A stretch of DNA of 64,000 nucleotides from a bacterium YEK0313 (GTDB lineage Bacteria > Pseudomonadota > Alphaproteobacteria > Rhizobiales > Phreatobacteraceae): positions 4,554,615-4,618,614 of the forward strand of contig CCMO02000001.1 in NCBI GenBank assembly GCA_000751295.2, given 5' to 3'. The stretch's first letter is position 1. Each line of letters begins with the position of its first letter. The position numbers and the translations under genes are program-made. The notes beneath the pieces are model-generated. The model was not told the DNA's origin. It searched no databases and was given only the letters and a program-made list of their open reading frames with translations. Positions 35,088-46,507 of this stretch are shown here, one piece after another.

Positions 35088-35121
35088 AAAAGCCGGGCCG
35101 TCGCGACGCGGCGGCCCGGCT
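35087..35121 (-). terminator. Intrinsic terminator of metH
   Basis: On the minus strand AGCCGGGCCG (from 35121) and CGGCCCGGCT (to 35091) form a perfect 10-bp stem with an 11-base loop, followed by TTTTT (35091-35087). It lies 36 bp after the metH stop. The stem can also stop rightward transcription, but the T-run on that side is 13 bases away. Confidence 0.75.
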
Positions 35122-35156
35122 GCACATGCCCCCTTTTTCGCCCCGGCCGGCCGGCG

Positions 35157-38930
<3,774 letters not shown>

Positions 38931-38981
38931 TCTGATGTCAGGCGGCAGTCGAAAGGTAGAACGCGGGAATGCGGCGGCGGA

Positions 38982-39893
38982 TCACGCCGCCGCACGCGCC
39001 GTCTCGCCCTCGGGCCTCAGGCCCAGCAGGTGGCAGACGGCATAGACGAGGTCGGCGCGGTTCATCGTATAGAAGTGGAACTCGGTCACGCCGCGATCGA
39101 CGAGGTCGAAGACCTGTTCCGCGGCAACCGCCGCCGCGATCAGCTTGCGCGTGGCCGGATCGCCTTCCAGGCCCTCGAAGCGGCGGGCGAGCCAGTCCGG
39201 GATGCTGGCGCCGGCGCGCGCGGCAAAGCCCGCCGTCTGTTTGAAGTTCTGCACCGGCACGATGCCGGGGACGATCGGGATGGTGATGCCGGCGGCGCGC
39301 GCCCGGTCGAGGTAGCGCAGATAGACCTCGTTGTCGAAGAAGAACTGGGTGATCGCGCGCGTCGCGCCGGCATCGACCTTGCGCTTCAGCATTTCGATAT
39401 CGGTGTCGATCGAGCCGCTCTCGGGATGCTTTTCCGGATAGGCCGAGACCGAAACCTCGAAATCGCCGATGGCGCGGATGCCCGCGACCAGTTCGGGCGA
39501 GCCGTCATAGCCGCCGGGATGCGAGGCATAGGGCGTGCCGATGCCGCCGACCGGATCGCCGCGCAGCGCCACGATGTGGCGCACGCCGGCGGCCCAGTAG
39601 CCGCGGATGACGTCGTCGACCTCGCCGCGGGTCGCGGCGACGCAGGTCAGGTGCGCGGCCGGCTTCAGCTGCGTCTCGGCGATGATGCGCTGGACGGTCG
39701 CGTGGGTGCGCTCGCGCGTCGAGCCGCCGGCGCCGTAGGTCACCGATACGAAGGTCGGCGCGAGCGGCGCCAGCCGCTCGATCGATTCCCACAAGGTCGC
39801 TTCCATCTCCTCGCTCTTCGGCGGGAAGAACTCGAAGGACACTTTGAGCCGGGAGCGCGAGACGTAGCGGCTGGGCTTGTAGGAGGTGGACAT
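38982..39893 (-). CDS. metF: 5,10-methylenetetrahydrofolate reductase
   Basis: FAD-dependent TIM-barrel enzyme of 303 residues that makes the methyltetrahydrofolate used by MetH. Family marks are VSFEFFPPKSEE (18-29), SVTYGAGGS near 50, HLTCVA, ALRGDP and AITQFFFDN. Its ATG overlaps the stop of the upstream ArsR-methyltransferase gene at 39893, so translation is probably coupled. metH follows after 51 bp. Confidence 0.95.
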   Translation of the reverse strand: MSTSYKPSRYVSRSRLKVSFEFFPPKSEEMEATLWESIERLAPLAPTFVSVTYGAGGSTRERTHATVQRIIAETQLKPAAHLTCVAATRGEVDDVIRGYWAAGVRHIVALRGDPVGGIGTPYASHPGGYDGSPELVAGIRAIGDFEVSVSAYPEKHPESGSIDTDIEMLKRKVDAGATRAITQFFFDNEVYLRYLDRARAAGITIPIVPGIVPVQNFKQTAGFAARAGASIPDWLARRFEGLEGDPATRKLIAAAVAAEQVFDLVDRGVTEFHFYTMNRADLVYAVCHLLGLRPEGETARAAA

Positions 39894-40912
39894 CAGACGA
39901 CCTCGACGGCTGGAACACCCGGCAGCGCCGGGGCATCGGTCACAAGACGGGGATCGCGGGCGACCCAGATGGAAACGGTCAGCTGCTCGCTGCCGCCATG
40001 GTCGGGCGCGAGCGTTCGGAAATCGGTCGGTTCGAGACCCGCCGCAGCGAGCCAGCCTTCGACCACCTCGCGCGCGAAGCCGAGGCGGCGATGCGCCTGC
40101 GTCTCGCGCAGGAATTCGAGTTCGTGCGGGGCGAAATCGATCACCACCAGCCGGCCGCCGGGGCGCAGCACGCGGGCCGCCTCGCGCACGGCGCGGGCGC
40201 CGTCGTCGAGGAAGTGCAGCACCTGGTGGATGATCACGGCGTCATAGCTGTCGCGCGGCAGGGCCAGGGCATAGATGTCGCCGGCCCTGACGGCGCAGTG
40301 ACGGATGCCGGCCCTGTCGAGCGCGGCGCGCGCGAGGGTGAGCATTTCCGGATTGGCGTCGATGCCGAGGCCCCGGTCGATCTCGCCGGCGAACAGTTCC
40401 AGCATGCGCCCGGTGCCGGTGCCGAGATCGAGCAGCGCCCGGACCGGCCGGCCCTCCAGCGCTTCCTTGACGGCGCGCTCGACCCGCTCCTCGGCCACGT
40501 GCAGGGCGCGCAGCTTGTCCCATTCCGCGGCATGGCGGCGGAAGAAGGCCTGGGCCTCCTCGGCCCGCTTGGCGCGGACTTCGGCGAGGCGCTCGCGATC
40601 GCTCGCGAGAATCGGGTCCTCGGGATCGACCAGCGCCACCAGCGCCTGGACGGCGCGCGCGCCGGCTCCCTCGCCGCTCGCGCGGAAGAAGGCCCAGGAT
40701 CCCTCCTTGACGCGCTCGACCAGGCCTGCTTCCAGCAGCAGCTTCAGATGGCGTGAAATCCGCGGCTGCGACTGGCCGAGAATGTCGACCATGTCGGTGA
40801 CCGTCAGCTCGGCCTCGGCCGCCAGCGCGAGCAACCTCAGACGCGTCGGCTCGCCCACCGCCCTGAGGACGGCGACACCATCGTCGAAGGAATGGGCTCT
40901 TGCGCCTGTCAC
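39893..40912 (-). CDS. ArsR-family regulator fused to a SAM-dependent methyltransferase domain (SahR-like)
   Basis: Fusion protein of 339 residues starting at GTG. The N-terminal ArsR winged helix (about 10-85) shows SQPRISRHLKLLLEAGLVERVKEG. The class I methyltransferase domain has LLDLGTGTGRMLELF (160-174), DAVIIHQVLHFLDDG and VLRPGGRLVVIDF. SahR regulators of this type sense S-adenosylhomocysteine and control methionine-cycle genes in Proteobacteria (family knowledge). First gene of the operon with metF and metH, behind a promoter with a 16-bp palindrome. GGAGG lies upstream of the start. Confidence 0.85.
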   Translation of the reverse strand: MTGARAHSFDDGVAVLRAVGEPTRLRLLALAAEAELTVTDMVDILGQSQPRISRHLKLLLEAGLVERVKEGSWAFFRASGEGAGARAVQALVALVDPEDPILASDRERLAEVRAKRAEEAQAFFRRHAAEWDKLRALHVAEERVERAVKEALEGRPVRALLDLGTGTGRMLELFAGEIDRGLGIDANPEMLTLARAALDRAGIRHCAVRAGDIYALALPRDSYDAVIIHQVLHFLDDGARAVREAARVLRPGGRLVVIDFAPHELEFLRETQAHRRLGFAREVVEGWLAAAGLEPTDFRTLAPDHGGSEQLTVSIWVARDPRLVTDAPALPGVPAVEVV

Positions 40913-40937
40913 GGGGCCCTCGCCTCCTCGGTTACAT

Positions 40938-40975
40938 ATAAAGATATCTTTATGCCCTTATTGCCAAACTGGCAA
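40938..40975 (-). promoter_or_regulatory. Promoter with palindromic operator for the ArsR-metF-metH operon
   Basis: Minus-strand boxes TTGCCA (40970-40975) and TAAAGA (40947-40952) are separated by 17 bases. A perfect 16-bp palindrome ATAAAGATATCTTTAT (40938-40953) covers the -10 box completely. Binding of a dimeric ArsR-type repressor there would block RNA polymerase. The operator is 26 bp from the GTG of the regulator gene, so autoregulation is likely. The regulator assignment is inferred. Confidence 0.65.
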
Positions 40976-41008
40976 GCGCCATCCGTCGCCAGGGTCCGAT
41001 CAAAGGAT

Positions 41009-41047
41009 TTTGTTCCTGTTTGATCCCTCTTTGTTCTTGTTTCGATC
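41009..41047 (+). repeat. Tandem 17/18-base repeat with SOS-like GTTC cores
   Basis: TTTGTTCCTGTTTGATC (41009-41025) and TTTGTTCTTGTTTCGATC (41030-41047) are near-identical copies 21 bases apart. GATCAAA (40998-41004) is the reverse complement of TTTGATC (41019-41025). Alphaproteobacterial LexA sites have GTTC-N7-GTTC; here the second half reads GATC, so these are degenerate at best. They lie 25 bp before the radical SAM gene. Confidence 0.5.
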
Positions 41048-41072
41048 GTTAGGCGATGTTAGCTCTCTGGGC

Positions 41073-42281
41073 ATGGGACGCAGCACCGCACGGATCGACA
41101 AGAGCATGGCCGACAGGCTGAACGCCGGCGGTCTGGAAGCGGCTGCGGCCAATCTTTTCGGCCTGCGTACGGCCCGCGCGCTCGACGTCTCCGCGGGGGC
41201 GGGCGTCGGCGAGGAGCGCCGGCGCGGCCGCGGCACGCTGAGCAATGCTTCCGGTCGCTATGAAAGCCAGTCGCGCGAGGCGCTGGACGACGGCTGGGGC
41301 ACGCTCGACGAGCTGCCGGAGCTGGCGACCACGGTGCAGGAGGAGAAGGCGCGGCGGATCATCACCCGCAACGACAGCCCCGATCTCTCCTTCGACCGGT
41401 CGATCAATCCCTATCGCGGCTGCGAGCACGGCTGCGCCTATTGTTTCGCCCGCCCGACCCACGCCTATATGGGCCTGTCGCCCGGCCTCGATTTCGAGAC
41501 GCGCCTGTTCGTCAAGCCGAATGCGCCGGAACTCCTGGAGCGCGAGCTGGCGGACCCGGCCTACCAGCCGCGCACCATCGCCATGGGCACCAATACCGAT
41601 CCCTATCAGCCGATCGAGAAGCGCTGGCAGCTGACCCGCCGCATCCTCGAAGTGCTGGAGCGGACCAATCATCCGGTCGGCATCGTCACCAAGAGCCACC
41701 TGGTGACGCGCGACATCGACATTCTCTCGCGCATGGCGGCCAAGGGCCTTGCCAAGGTCGCCCTGTCGGTGACCACGCTCGACCGCAAGCTCGCCCGCTC
41801 GCTGGAACCGCGGGCGGCGACGCCGGCGAAGCGCCTGGAAGCGATCCGCATGCTGTCGGAGGCCGGCATTCCGACCGCCGTGCTGGTGGCGCCGATCATC
41901 CCGGCCGTCAACGATGCCGAGATCGAGCGGATCCTCGATGCCTGCTACCATATGGGCGCGCGCGAGGCCGGCTATGTCCTTCTGCGCCTGCCGCTGGAGA
42001 TCCGCGACCTGTTCCGCGAATGGCTGGTCGCCCATCGGCCGGACGCGGCCCGCCACGTCCTGTCGCTGATCCGCGATACCCGCGGCGGAAAGGACTACGA
42101 CGCGACCTTCCATGTCAGGCAGAAGGGCGTCGGTCCGCTCGCCTGGATGGTCGGTCGCAGGTTCGAGGTGGCCTCCCGCCGGCTCGGCTTCGGCAAGCGG
42201 CGGCTGCGGCTTGCCACCGAATTGTTCACGCCTCCCGAGCGAAAAGGCCCGGATGCCGCGCGCCAGCTCAGCCTGTTCTGA
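41073..42281 (+). CDS. PA0069-family radical SAM protein (SPL-like)
   Basis: Radical SAM enzyme of 402 residues with Cys117, Cys121 and Cys124 in GCEHGCAYCFARPTH. This is the cluster pattern of the spore-photoproduct-lyase-like group (CxxxCxxC). The barrel continues with TIAMGTNTDPYQPIEKRWQLTR split over two strands and VALSVTTLD. The final residues QLSLF match the beta-clamp-binding pentapeptide QL(S/D)LF. With RNase HII downstream, a DNA repair role is likely, but no substrate is proven. ATG 41073 is used; ATG 41106 has a slightly better ribosome site. Confidence 0.82.
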   Translation: MGRSTARIDKSMADRLNAGGLEAAAANLFGLRTARALDVSAGAGVGEERRRGRGTLSNASGRYESQSREALDDGWGTLDELPELATTVQEEKARRIITRNDSPDLSFDRSINPYRGCEHGCAYCFARPTHAYMGLSPGLDFETRLFVKPNAPELLERELADPAYQPRTIAMGTNTDPYQPIEKRWQLTRRILEVLERTNHPVGIVTKSHLVTRDIDILSRMAAKGLAKVALSVTTLDRKLARSLEPRAATPAKRLEAIRMLSEAGIPTAVLVAPIIPAVNDAEIERILDACYHMGAREAGYVLLRLPLEIRDLFREWLVAHRPDAARHVLSLIRDTRGGKDYDATFHVRQKGVGPLAWMVGRRFEVASRRLGFGKRRLRLATELFTPPERKGPDAARQLSLF

Positions 42282-42508
42282 GGCGCGGGCGTCCCGGCGC
42301 GCGACCTGAAGCGGCATCTGAACCGGTTGAATCGGAATCTCGGCGCGCGCGCCCCGCCGAATCGTCTTGTGAAAAACGCAAAACAAGTTGCTGACCGGAC
42401 TCACATTCCGCCAAAAAGCTGAATCACAGTCCCGCGTCCTGCCGGCCGGCCGATCGGCAGCCCTGGCGGCCGCGGCGCCTTGCCGGATCAATCGAATTCC
42501 AAGTTGCC

Positions 42509-43126
42509 ATGGCCCCGATCGTCCCCTCCTTCACCATCGAACAACGTGCCCTGGCTCAGGGTTTCGGGCCGGTCGCCGGCATTGACGAGGCCGGCCGCGG
42601 GCCGCTCGCAGGCCCCGTGGTCGCCGCCGCCGTCATCCTCGATCCAGCGGCCATCCCCGACGGGCTCGCCGATTCGAAGGAGCTGGACGAGGCCGCGCGC
42701 GAACATCTCTATGCCGCCGTCATGGCCTCGGCATTGGCGGTGGCGGTGGCCTCCGCTTCGCCCGGCCGGATCGACCGGACCGACATCCGCAAGGCGACGC
42801 TTCACGCCATGGCGGCTTCCGTCCGCATGCTGGCGCTGCCGCCGCGCCATGTCCTTGTCGACGGCCGCGACGTGCCCGCCCTGCCGCTCGGCATGTCGGG
42901 CGAAGCCATCGTCGACGGTGACGCCCTGGTGGTCTCGATCGCCGCCGCCTCGATCATCGCCAAGGTCCATCGCGACCGGCTGATGCGCCATCTTGGTGCA
43001 ATCCATCCCGAATATGGCTTCGAGCAGCACAAGGGCTACGGCACGCGCCAGCACCGCGATGCGATCGCCGTGCACGGGCCGACGCGCCACCATCGCATGA
43101 CCTTCGGAGCACTCAAGGAACGATGA
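42509..43126 (+). CDS. rnhB: Ribonuclease HII
   Basis: Enzyme of 205 residues that cuts RNA in RNA-DNA hybrids and starts removal of misincorporated ribonucleotides. The catalytic GIDEAGRGPLAGPVVAAAV (Asp26, Glu27), the third acidic residue in LVDGRDVP and the late segment HKGYGTRQHRDAI are present. It lies 227 bp after the radical SAM gene; that gap holds no gene. Its stop overlaps the ATG of the next gene in an ATGA junction. Confidence 0.95.
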   Translation: MAPIVPSFTIEQRALAQGFGPVAGIDEAGRGPLAGPVVAAAVILDPAAIPDGLADSKELDEAAREHLYAAVMASALAVAVASASPGRIDRTDIRKATLHAMAASVRMLALPPRHVLVDGRDVPALPLGMSGEAIVDGDALVVSIAAASIIAKVHRDRLMRHLGAIHPEYGFEQHKGYGTRQHRDAIAVHGPTRHHRMTFGALKER

Positions 43127-43689
43127 GCGAATCCGGCCAAGTTCCCGCCCCTCGCATTGCCGGCGCGCTGACGGTCAGCCTCGACGGATTTCTCGCGGCC
43201 GCCGCCGACGGCATCTTCTGGCCGAGACCCTGCGCCGCCATCGATCCCGGACACCGCCGGTTTCTCGACGCGGTCGGCACGGTGGTAATGGGGCGGACGA
43301 CCTATGACCGCAGCCTCGTGGCATCGGGCTCCCCCGTCTTTCCCGGCCGCGACGTGGTGGTCGTCACCTCGACGCCGCTCAAGCAGCCGGCGGAGCACAC
43401 GAGCGCCTGGCATGACGACCTCGCCGCGCTGATCGAGCGCTTGCGCCGCGAGTGCCGGGCGCGACCGGCCCTGATCGTCGGCGGGCCGCGCCTCAACAAC
43501 GCCTTCATCGCGGCGGGCGCCCTCGACCAGCTCGACATCTTCGTCGTGCCCGCCCTGGCCGGGTCGGGTGTTCCGCTGAGCCGCGGCCTGCCGGCCCGCG
43601 TGCGCCTCGATCTCGTCAGCTCCAAGGTCGTCGGCGACGGCGTGGTGCGGCTGCGCTATCGCCAGCCCGAGATGCGCCAGGCCGCATGA
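43123..43689 (+). CDS. Dihydrofolate reductase-like (RibD C-terminal domain) protein
   Basis: Protein of 188 residues with the RibD_C fold: TVSLDGFLA at 17-25, VMGRTTYDRSL, VVVVTSTPL and ALIVGGPRLNNAFI, ending with PALAGSGVPLS. Stand-alone members are NADPH-dependent reductases of unknown substrate. It is translationally coupled to rnhB, although no functional link is known. Confidence 0.75.
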   Translation: MSESGQVPAPRIAGALTVSLDGFLAAAADGIFWPRPCAAIDPGHRRFLDAVGTVVMGRTTYDRSLVASGSPVFPGRDVVVVTSTPLKQPAEHTSAWHDDLAALIERLRRECRARPALIVGGPRLNNAFIAAGALDQLDIFVVPALAGSGVPLSRGLPARVRLDLVSSKVVGDGVVRLRYRQPEMRQAA

Positions 43690-43717
43690 CGGCGCCGGGC
43701 CGTGGGTTCCTGGCGCC

Positions 43718-43736
43718 TTTCTCCGTAGCGGAGAAA
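43718..43736. terminator. Hairpin between convergent genes, possible terminator
   Basis: TTTCTCCG (43718-43725), loop TAG, CGGAGAAA (43729-43736): a perfect 8-bp stem between the converging RibD-like and uracil-DNA glycosylase genes. There is no good U-tract on either strand, so termination would be weak or factor-assisted. Confidence 0.4.
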
Positions 43737-43748
43737 CGATAAAGGTCC

Positions 43749-44513
43749 CTAGCGCTCCAGCACCGCCTTGATGGTCAGCAGGTCGCGCCAGGCGAGCCGC
43801 TTGGCGATCGGGCTGCGCAGGAGATAGGCCGGGTGCAAGGTTGCGATCGCCTGGATCTGCCGCTCGCCGAGCTGATAGGGCTGCAGCCGGCCGCGCGACT
43901 TCATGATGCCCTTCAGCCCCATCAGGGTCTCGGTCGAGGGCGCGCCGACGCAAACCAGCAGATCGGGGTTCTTCAGCTCGATCTGCCGGCGGATGAACGG
44001 CTCGCAGATGGCGATTTCCTGCGGCGTCGGCGTGCGGTTTCCCGGCGGCCGCCAGGGAATGACGTTGGCGATGTAGGCGTTGGTGTTCCGGTCGAGGCCG
44101 ATGGCGGCCAGCATGCGGTCGAGCAACTGGCCGGAGCGGCCGACGAAGGGCTTGCCGGCGAGATCCTCGTCGCGTCCCGGCGCCTCGCCGACGAACATCA
44201 CCCGCGCCTGGCGCGCGCCATCCTCGAACACGGTGCGCGATGCCGTCGCCTTCAGCGCGCAGCCGTCGAAAGCCTCGAGAATGGCCTTCAGCGCATCGAG
44301 GTCGGTCGCCGAACGCGCCGCCTCGCGGGCCGCCAGCACCGCGGCCTTGGGCGGCGGCGGCTCGCCGGCGGCGGCCCGCTGGCGGGCGGCCAGCTCGGCC
44401 TCGCCCTCGGCAAAGCGGTCGATCGCCGTCTCGTCGAGCGCAACGTCGACGCCGGCATCGCGGTAGAAGACGAGCAGCGCCTCGATTTGGTCGGGGGTCA
44501 GTTGCTGGACCAT
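43749..44513 (-). CDS. Uracil-DNA glycosylase family protein (family 4/5-like)
   Basis: Protein of 254 residues with the UDG superfamily fold: GEAPGRDED (109-117), GKPFVGRSGQLLDRMLAAIGL, the WRPPGNRTPTPQEI loop and the C-terminal HPAYLLRSP catalytic-site motif. It should excise uracil from DNA. Canonical family 4 enzymes hold a 4Fe-4S cluster with a CxxC at the start; here that site reads FDGC (only Cys85), so the cluster may be absent or altered. ATG 44513 follows the family start; the open frame extends further upstream but looks non-coding. Confidence 0.85.
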   Translation of the reverse strand: MVQQLTPDQIEALLVFYRDAGVDVALDETAIDRFAEGEAELAARQRAAAGEPPPPKAAVLAAREAARSATDLDALKAILEAFDGCALKATASRTVFEDGARQARVMFVGEAPGRDEDLAGKPFVGRSGQLLDRMLAAIGLDRNTNAYIANVIPWRPPGNRTPTPQEIAICEPFIRRQIELKNPDLLVCVGAPSTETLMGLKGIMKSRGRLQPYQLGERQIQAIATLHPAYLLRSPIAKRLAWRDLLTIKAVLER

Positions 44514-44608
44514 GGACCCATCATAAGCGAAAGGCCGGGGCGCTGCGACTCGCCCCGGCCCTTCTGCCCCCACCCCTTGTGACCCCGGTGAGGGAATTCC
44601 CGTCCCGC

Positions 44609-45250
44609 TCAGCGGCGGGGGATCGCCACCTGGACCGGACCGGCGCCGCCGCCGTTCAGCGAGACCCACTGGTTCGGATCGGTCTGCGCCTGGCGCTTGA
44701 TGAAGCGGTAGCCGGTCTCGTGCCAGAGCTTCACTTCGTTGTTGTTGTTGTCGAGGACATAGTCGCCGCGGTCGGTCACGACCGTCAGGATGGCATGGCC
44801 GTCGCCGTTGAGATCGCGCACGACGGTGATCAGCAGCGCCTCGCGCGGCACGCCGAGGGCGATCAGGCGGCGCTTCTTTTCAAGGACCAGATCCTCGCAG
44901 TCGCCCTTGCCGTCGACCGGATAGGTCCAGAACTCCTCGACGCCGTAATGGTCGCGATCCTCGACCTGCTCGATCGCCTGGTTCACCTGCAGGTTGACCT
45001 GGGCGAGCTGTGCGAAGGCGGTGGAGGTCAGCGTCAGGCGCCGCGCCTGCGACGAGCGCTGGCGGCAATCGGCGGCATTGTCGTTGCAGAACTGAACCCA
45101 GCCGATCGGGGCGGAGGTGCCGCCGCCGGGGCTGAGGGAAGCCGTCTGCCGCGACGGCTGGGACTGCGCCTGAGCCTGCGAAACACCGGCAAGAACGGCC
45201 GGCGCGAGAAAAAACGCCAGCAAAAACAAACAGGACGCAACGCGACTCAT
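44609..45250 (-). CDS. Transglutaminase-like cysteine proteinase (BTLCP/DUF920), exported
   Basis: Periplasmic protein of 213 residues with a signal peptide (core FLLAFFLAPAVLA, likely cut after AQA near 28). The papain-like triad is Cys118 (GKGDCEDL), His152 (GDGHAILTV) and Asp167 (YVLDNNNNEV). BTLCPs are related to LapG, which releases adhesins under c-di-GMP control in other bacteria. No LapA-like adhesin or LapD partner is in the window. Its promoter region carries two CtrA-type boxes, suggesting cell-cycle control (inference). Confidence 0.88.
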   Translation of the reverse strand: MSRVASCLFLLAFFLAPAVLAGVSQAQAQSQPSRQTASLSPGGGTSAPIGWVQFCNDNAADCRQRSSQARRLTLTSTAFAQLAQVNLQVNQAIEQVEDRDHYGVEEFWTYPVDGKGDCEDLVLEKKRRLIALGVPREALLITVVRDLNGDGHAILTVVTDRGDYVLDNNNNEVKLWHETGYRFIKRQAQTDPNQWVSLNGGGAGPVQVAIPRR

Positions 45251-45302
45251 GGGTATTGATTCCCCGTAACCCTAGCGATGACTGCCCTGCGACCCGGGGG
45301 TC

Positions 45303-45331
45303 ATTAATCCATTGTTCACCATTTCGCTCAA
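45303..45331 (-). promoter_or_regulatory. Candidate promoter of the BTLCP gene
   Basis: On the minus strand TTGAGC (45326-45331) and ATTAAT (45303-45308) are 17 bases apart, about 50 bp before the BTLCP ATG at 45250. The CtrA-type boxes begin 9 bp upstream of the -35 box, a position suited to an activator. Confidence 0.5.
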
Positions 45332-45339
45332 GCGCGACG

Positions 45340-45375
45340 TTAAGATATCGTTAACGGACCTTACCAGATCGTTAA
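45340..45375. promoter_or_regulatory. Two tandem CtrA-type binding boxes
   Basis: TTAA-N7-TTAA at 45340-45354 is a perfect match to the CtrA consensus spacing. A second box TTAC-N7-TTAA at 45361-45375 repeats it with one change, exactly 21 bp away. Read on the minus strand both begin TTAACGAT, close to the CtrA half-site TTAACCAT. CtrA is the master cell-cycle regulator of Alphaproteobacteria. The boxes are upstream of the BTLCP promoter. Confidence 0.65.
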
Positions 45376-45586
45376 CGGCCTCGGAGCTTCAGCACAAGAC
45401 GCATCGCGCCCGCGCCGTGCCTGGGCGCGGCGGCGTCCGTCCTGCCCGACATGGGTACGGGAGCGATGGCGCCGTGGACGCGGGCTTCGGCCCGGACGCC
45501 TGACGCGGGGATCGGAGCCGGCCACGCGCGTTTTGATCGGCGACGGCCGAACGGCACGCGTCGCGGCGGATGCCTGCGCCTCGGTG
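45376..45586. other. Intergenic stretch without a supported gene
   Basis: Part of the 336-bp gap between BTLCP and the HAD gene. Open frames here are shadows with no ribosome site or recognisable motif. It probably holds only the 3' flank of the HAD gene and sequence upstream of the CtrA boxes. Confidence 0.5.
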
Positions 45587-46192
45587 CTAGCGAGCGGCCT
45601 CGTCCAGAAGGTCGACGAGGCGGCGCGTCCCGTCCCAGACGGCGGCGCTCCATCCCCGCTTGCGGGCCGCCGCGACATTGGCGTCGGAGTCGTCGATGAA
45701 AAAGATGTCGGCCGGGCCGAAGCCGCTCTGGCGCTCGACCGCGGCGTAGAACGCCTCGTCCGGCTTGGTGCAGCCGAGCTCCGCCGCATAATGCATGGCG
45801 TCGAAATGCCGGTTCAGGCCGAGCGTCTGCCAGATGTAATGCGCCCGCTCGTGCTCCTGCACCGTCGCAAGATGCAGCGCCATGCCCCGTGCCCTGATGT
45901 CCGCGAGCTGCGCCAGCAGGTCGCGATCGAGATGGGCGTCGTGCTCGAACCAGTAGCGGATGAAGGCGTCGACGTCGATCTGCGGAGCGATCTCGGCCAG
46001 CACCGGCTGCAGGCGCGACCGGAGCGCGCAGTGGCCGAGGACGATGTCTCGCCAGTACGGCTCGAAAAATGCCGCCTGCAATGCCTTCCGGGACAGTCCG
46101 AGATCCCGCTCGATATGAGCCGCCCATCCCTGCCCGTCGGGATGCACGATCACGACGCCGTCGACATCCGCCATCAGGACCTTGAACCGCAT
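45587..46192 (-). CDS. HAD superfamily hydrolase (subfamily IA)
   Basis: Protein of 201 residues. HAD motif I is LMADVDGVV (Asp8, Asp10), motif II a Thr in LHLATVQE, motif III TKPDEAFY with Lys, and motif IV FFIDDSDANV. It is probably a phosphatase for a small phosphorylated metabolite; the substrate is unknown. ATG 46192 is chosen because residues before it in the open frame are Arg/Pro-rich and look non-coding. Confidence 0.82.
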   Translation of the reverse strand: MRFKVLMADVDGVVIVHPDGQGWAAHIERDLGLSRKALQAAFFEPYWRDIVLGHCALRSRLQPVLAEIAPQIDVDAFIRYWFEHDAHLDRDLLAQLADIRARGMALHLATVQEHERAHYIWQTLGLNRHFDAMHYAAELGCTKPDEAFYAAVERQSGFGPADIFFIDDSDANVAAARKRGWSAAVWDGTRRLVDLLDEAAR

Positions 46193-46420
46193 GGTCGGAT
46201 CGTAGGAAAAGGCGGGCGGCGGCGATAGAGACGCCGCAACGGGCCTGAAATGCCATTTTGGCGCCTTGCGGCCGCCGCGACCGAGTGTCCGGCGGTCGCC
46301 GCGCGGCCGGCGCCGCCGCAAGCCGGCGGGGATCCGCACGAACGGTCTTATCGATAAGGCACTTCGCGCGCCTGCCGCCGGCCTCCCGCCGCTTTCCCGC
46401 TCATCCGCCGGCCGGCCGCG

Positions 46421-46449
46421 TTGTCATCAACCGAAGGCCGTGCTTTAGA
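46421..46449 (+). promoter_or_regulatory. Candidate promoter for the ETF-ubiquinone oxidoreductase gene
   Basis: TTGTCA (46421-46426) and TTTAGA (46444-46449) are 17 bases apart, about 60 bp before the start at 46508. The rest of the 315-bp gap (46193-46507) is GC-rich and contains no gene that I can support. Confidence 0.55.
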
Positions 46450-46507
46450 ACCACATGAAAGTCGAACATGCGCGCGAAACGCGTGAGCGATGTCGGAAGG
46501 GATACTG

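Noticed and set aside
38931..38981. Possible B12 riboswitch before metH
   Set aside because: The gap is only 51 bases and contains no B12-box-like sequence; metH is downstream in an operon.
41009..41047. True LexA (SOS) box before the radical SAM gene
   Set aside because: Neither copy has the second GTTC at the N7 spacing, so a firm LexA call is not justified; it is reported as a repeat only.
43718..43736. Strong bidirectional terminator between the converging RibD-like and UDG genes
   Set aside because: The stem is perfect but there is no U-tract on either side, so it is listed only as a weak candidate.
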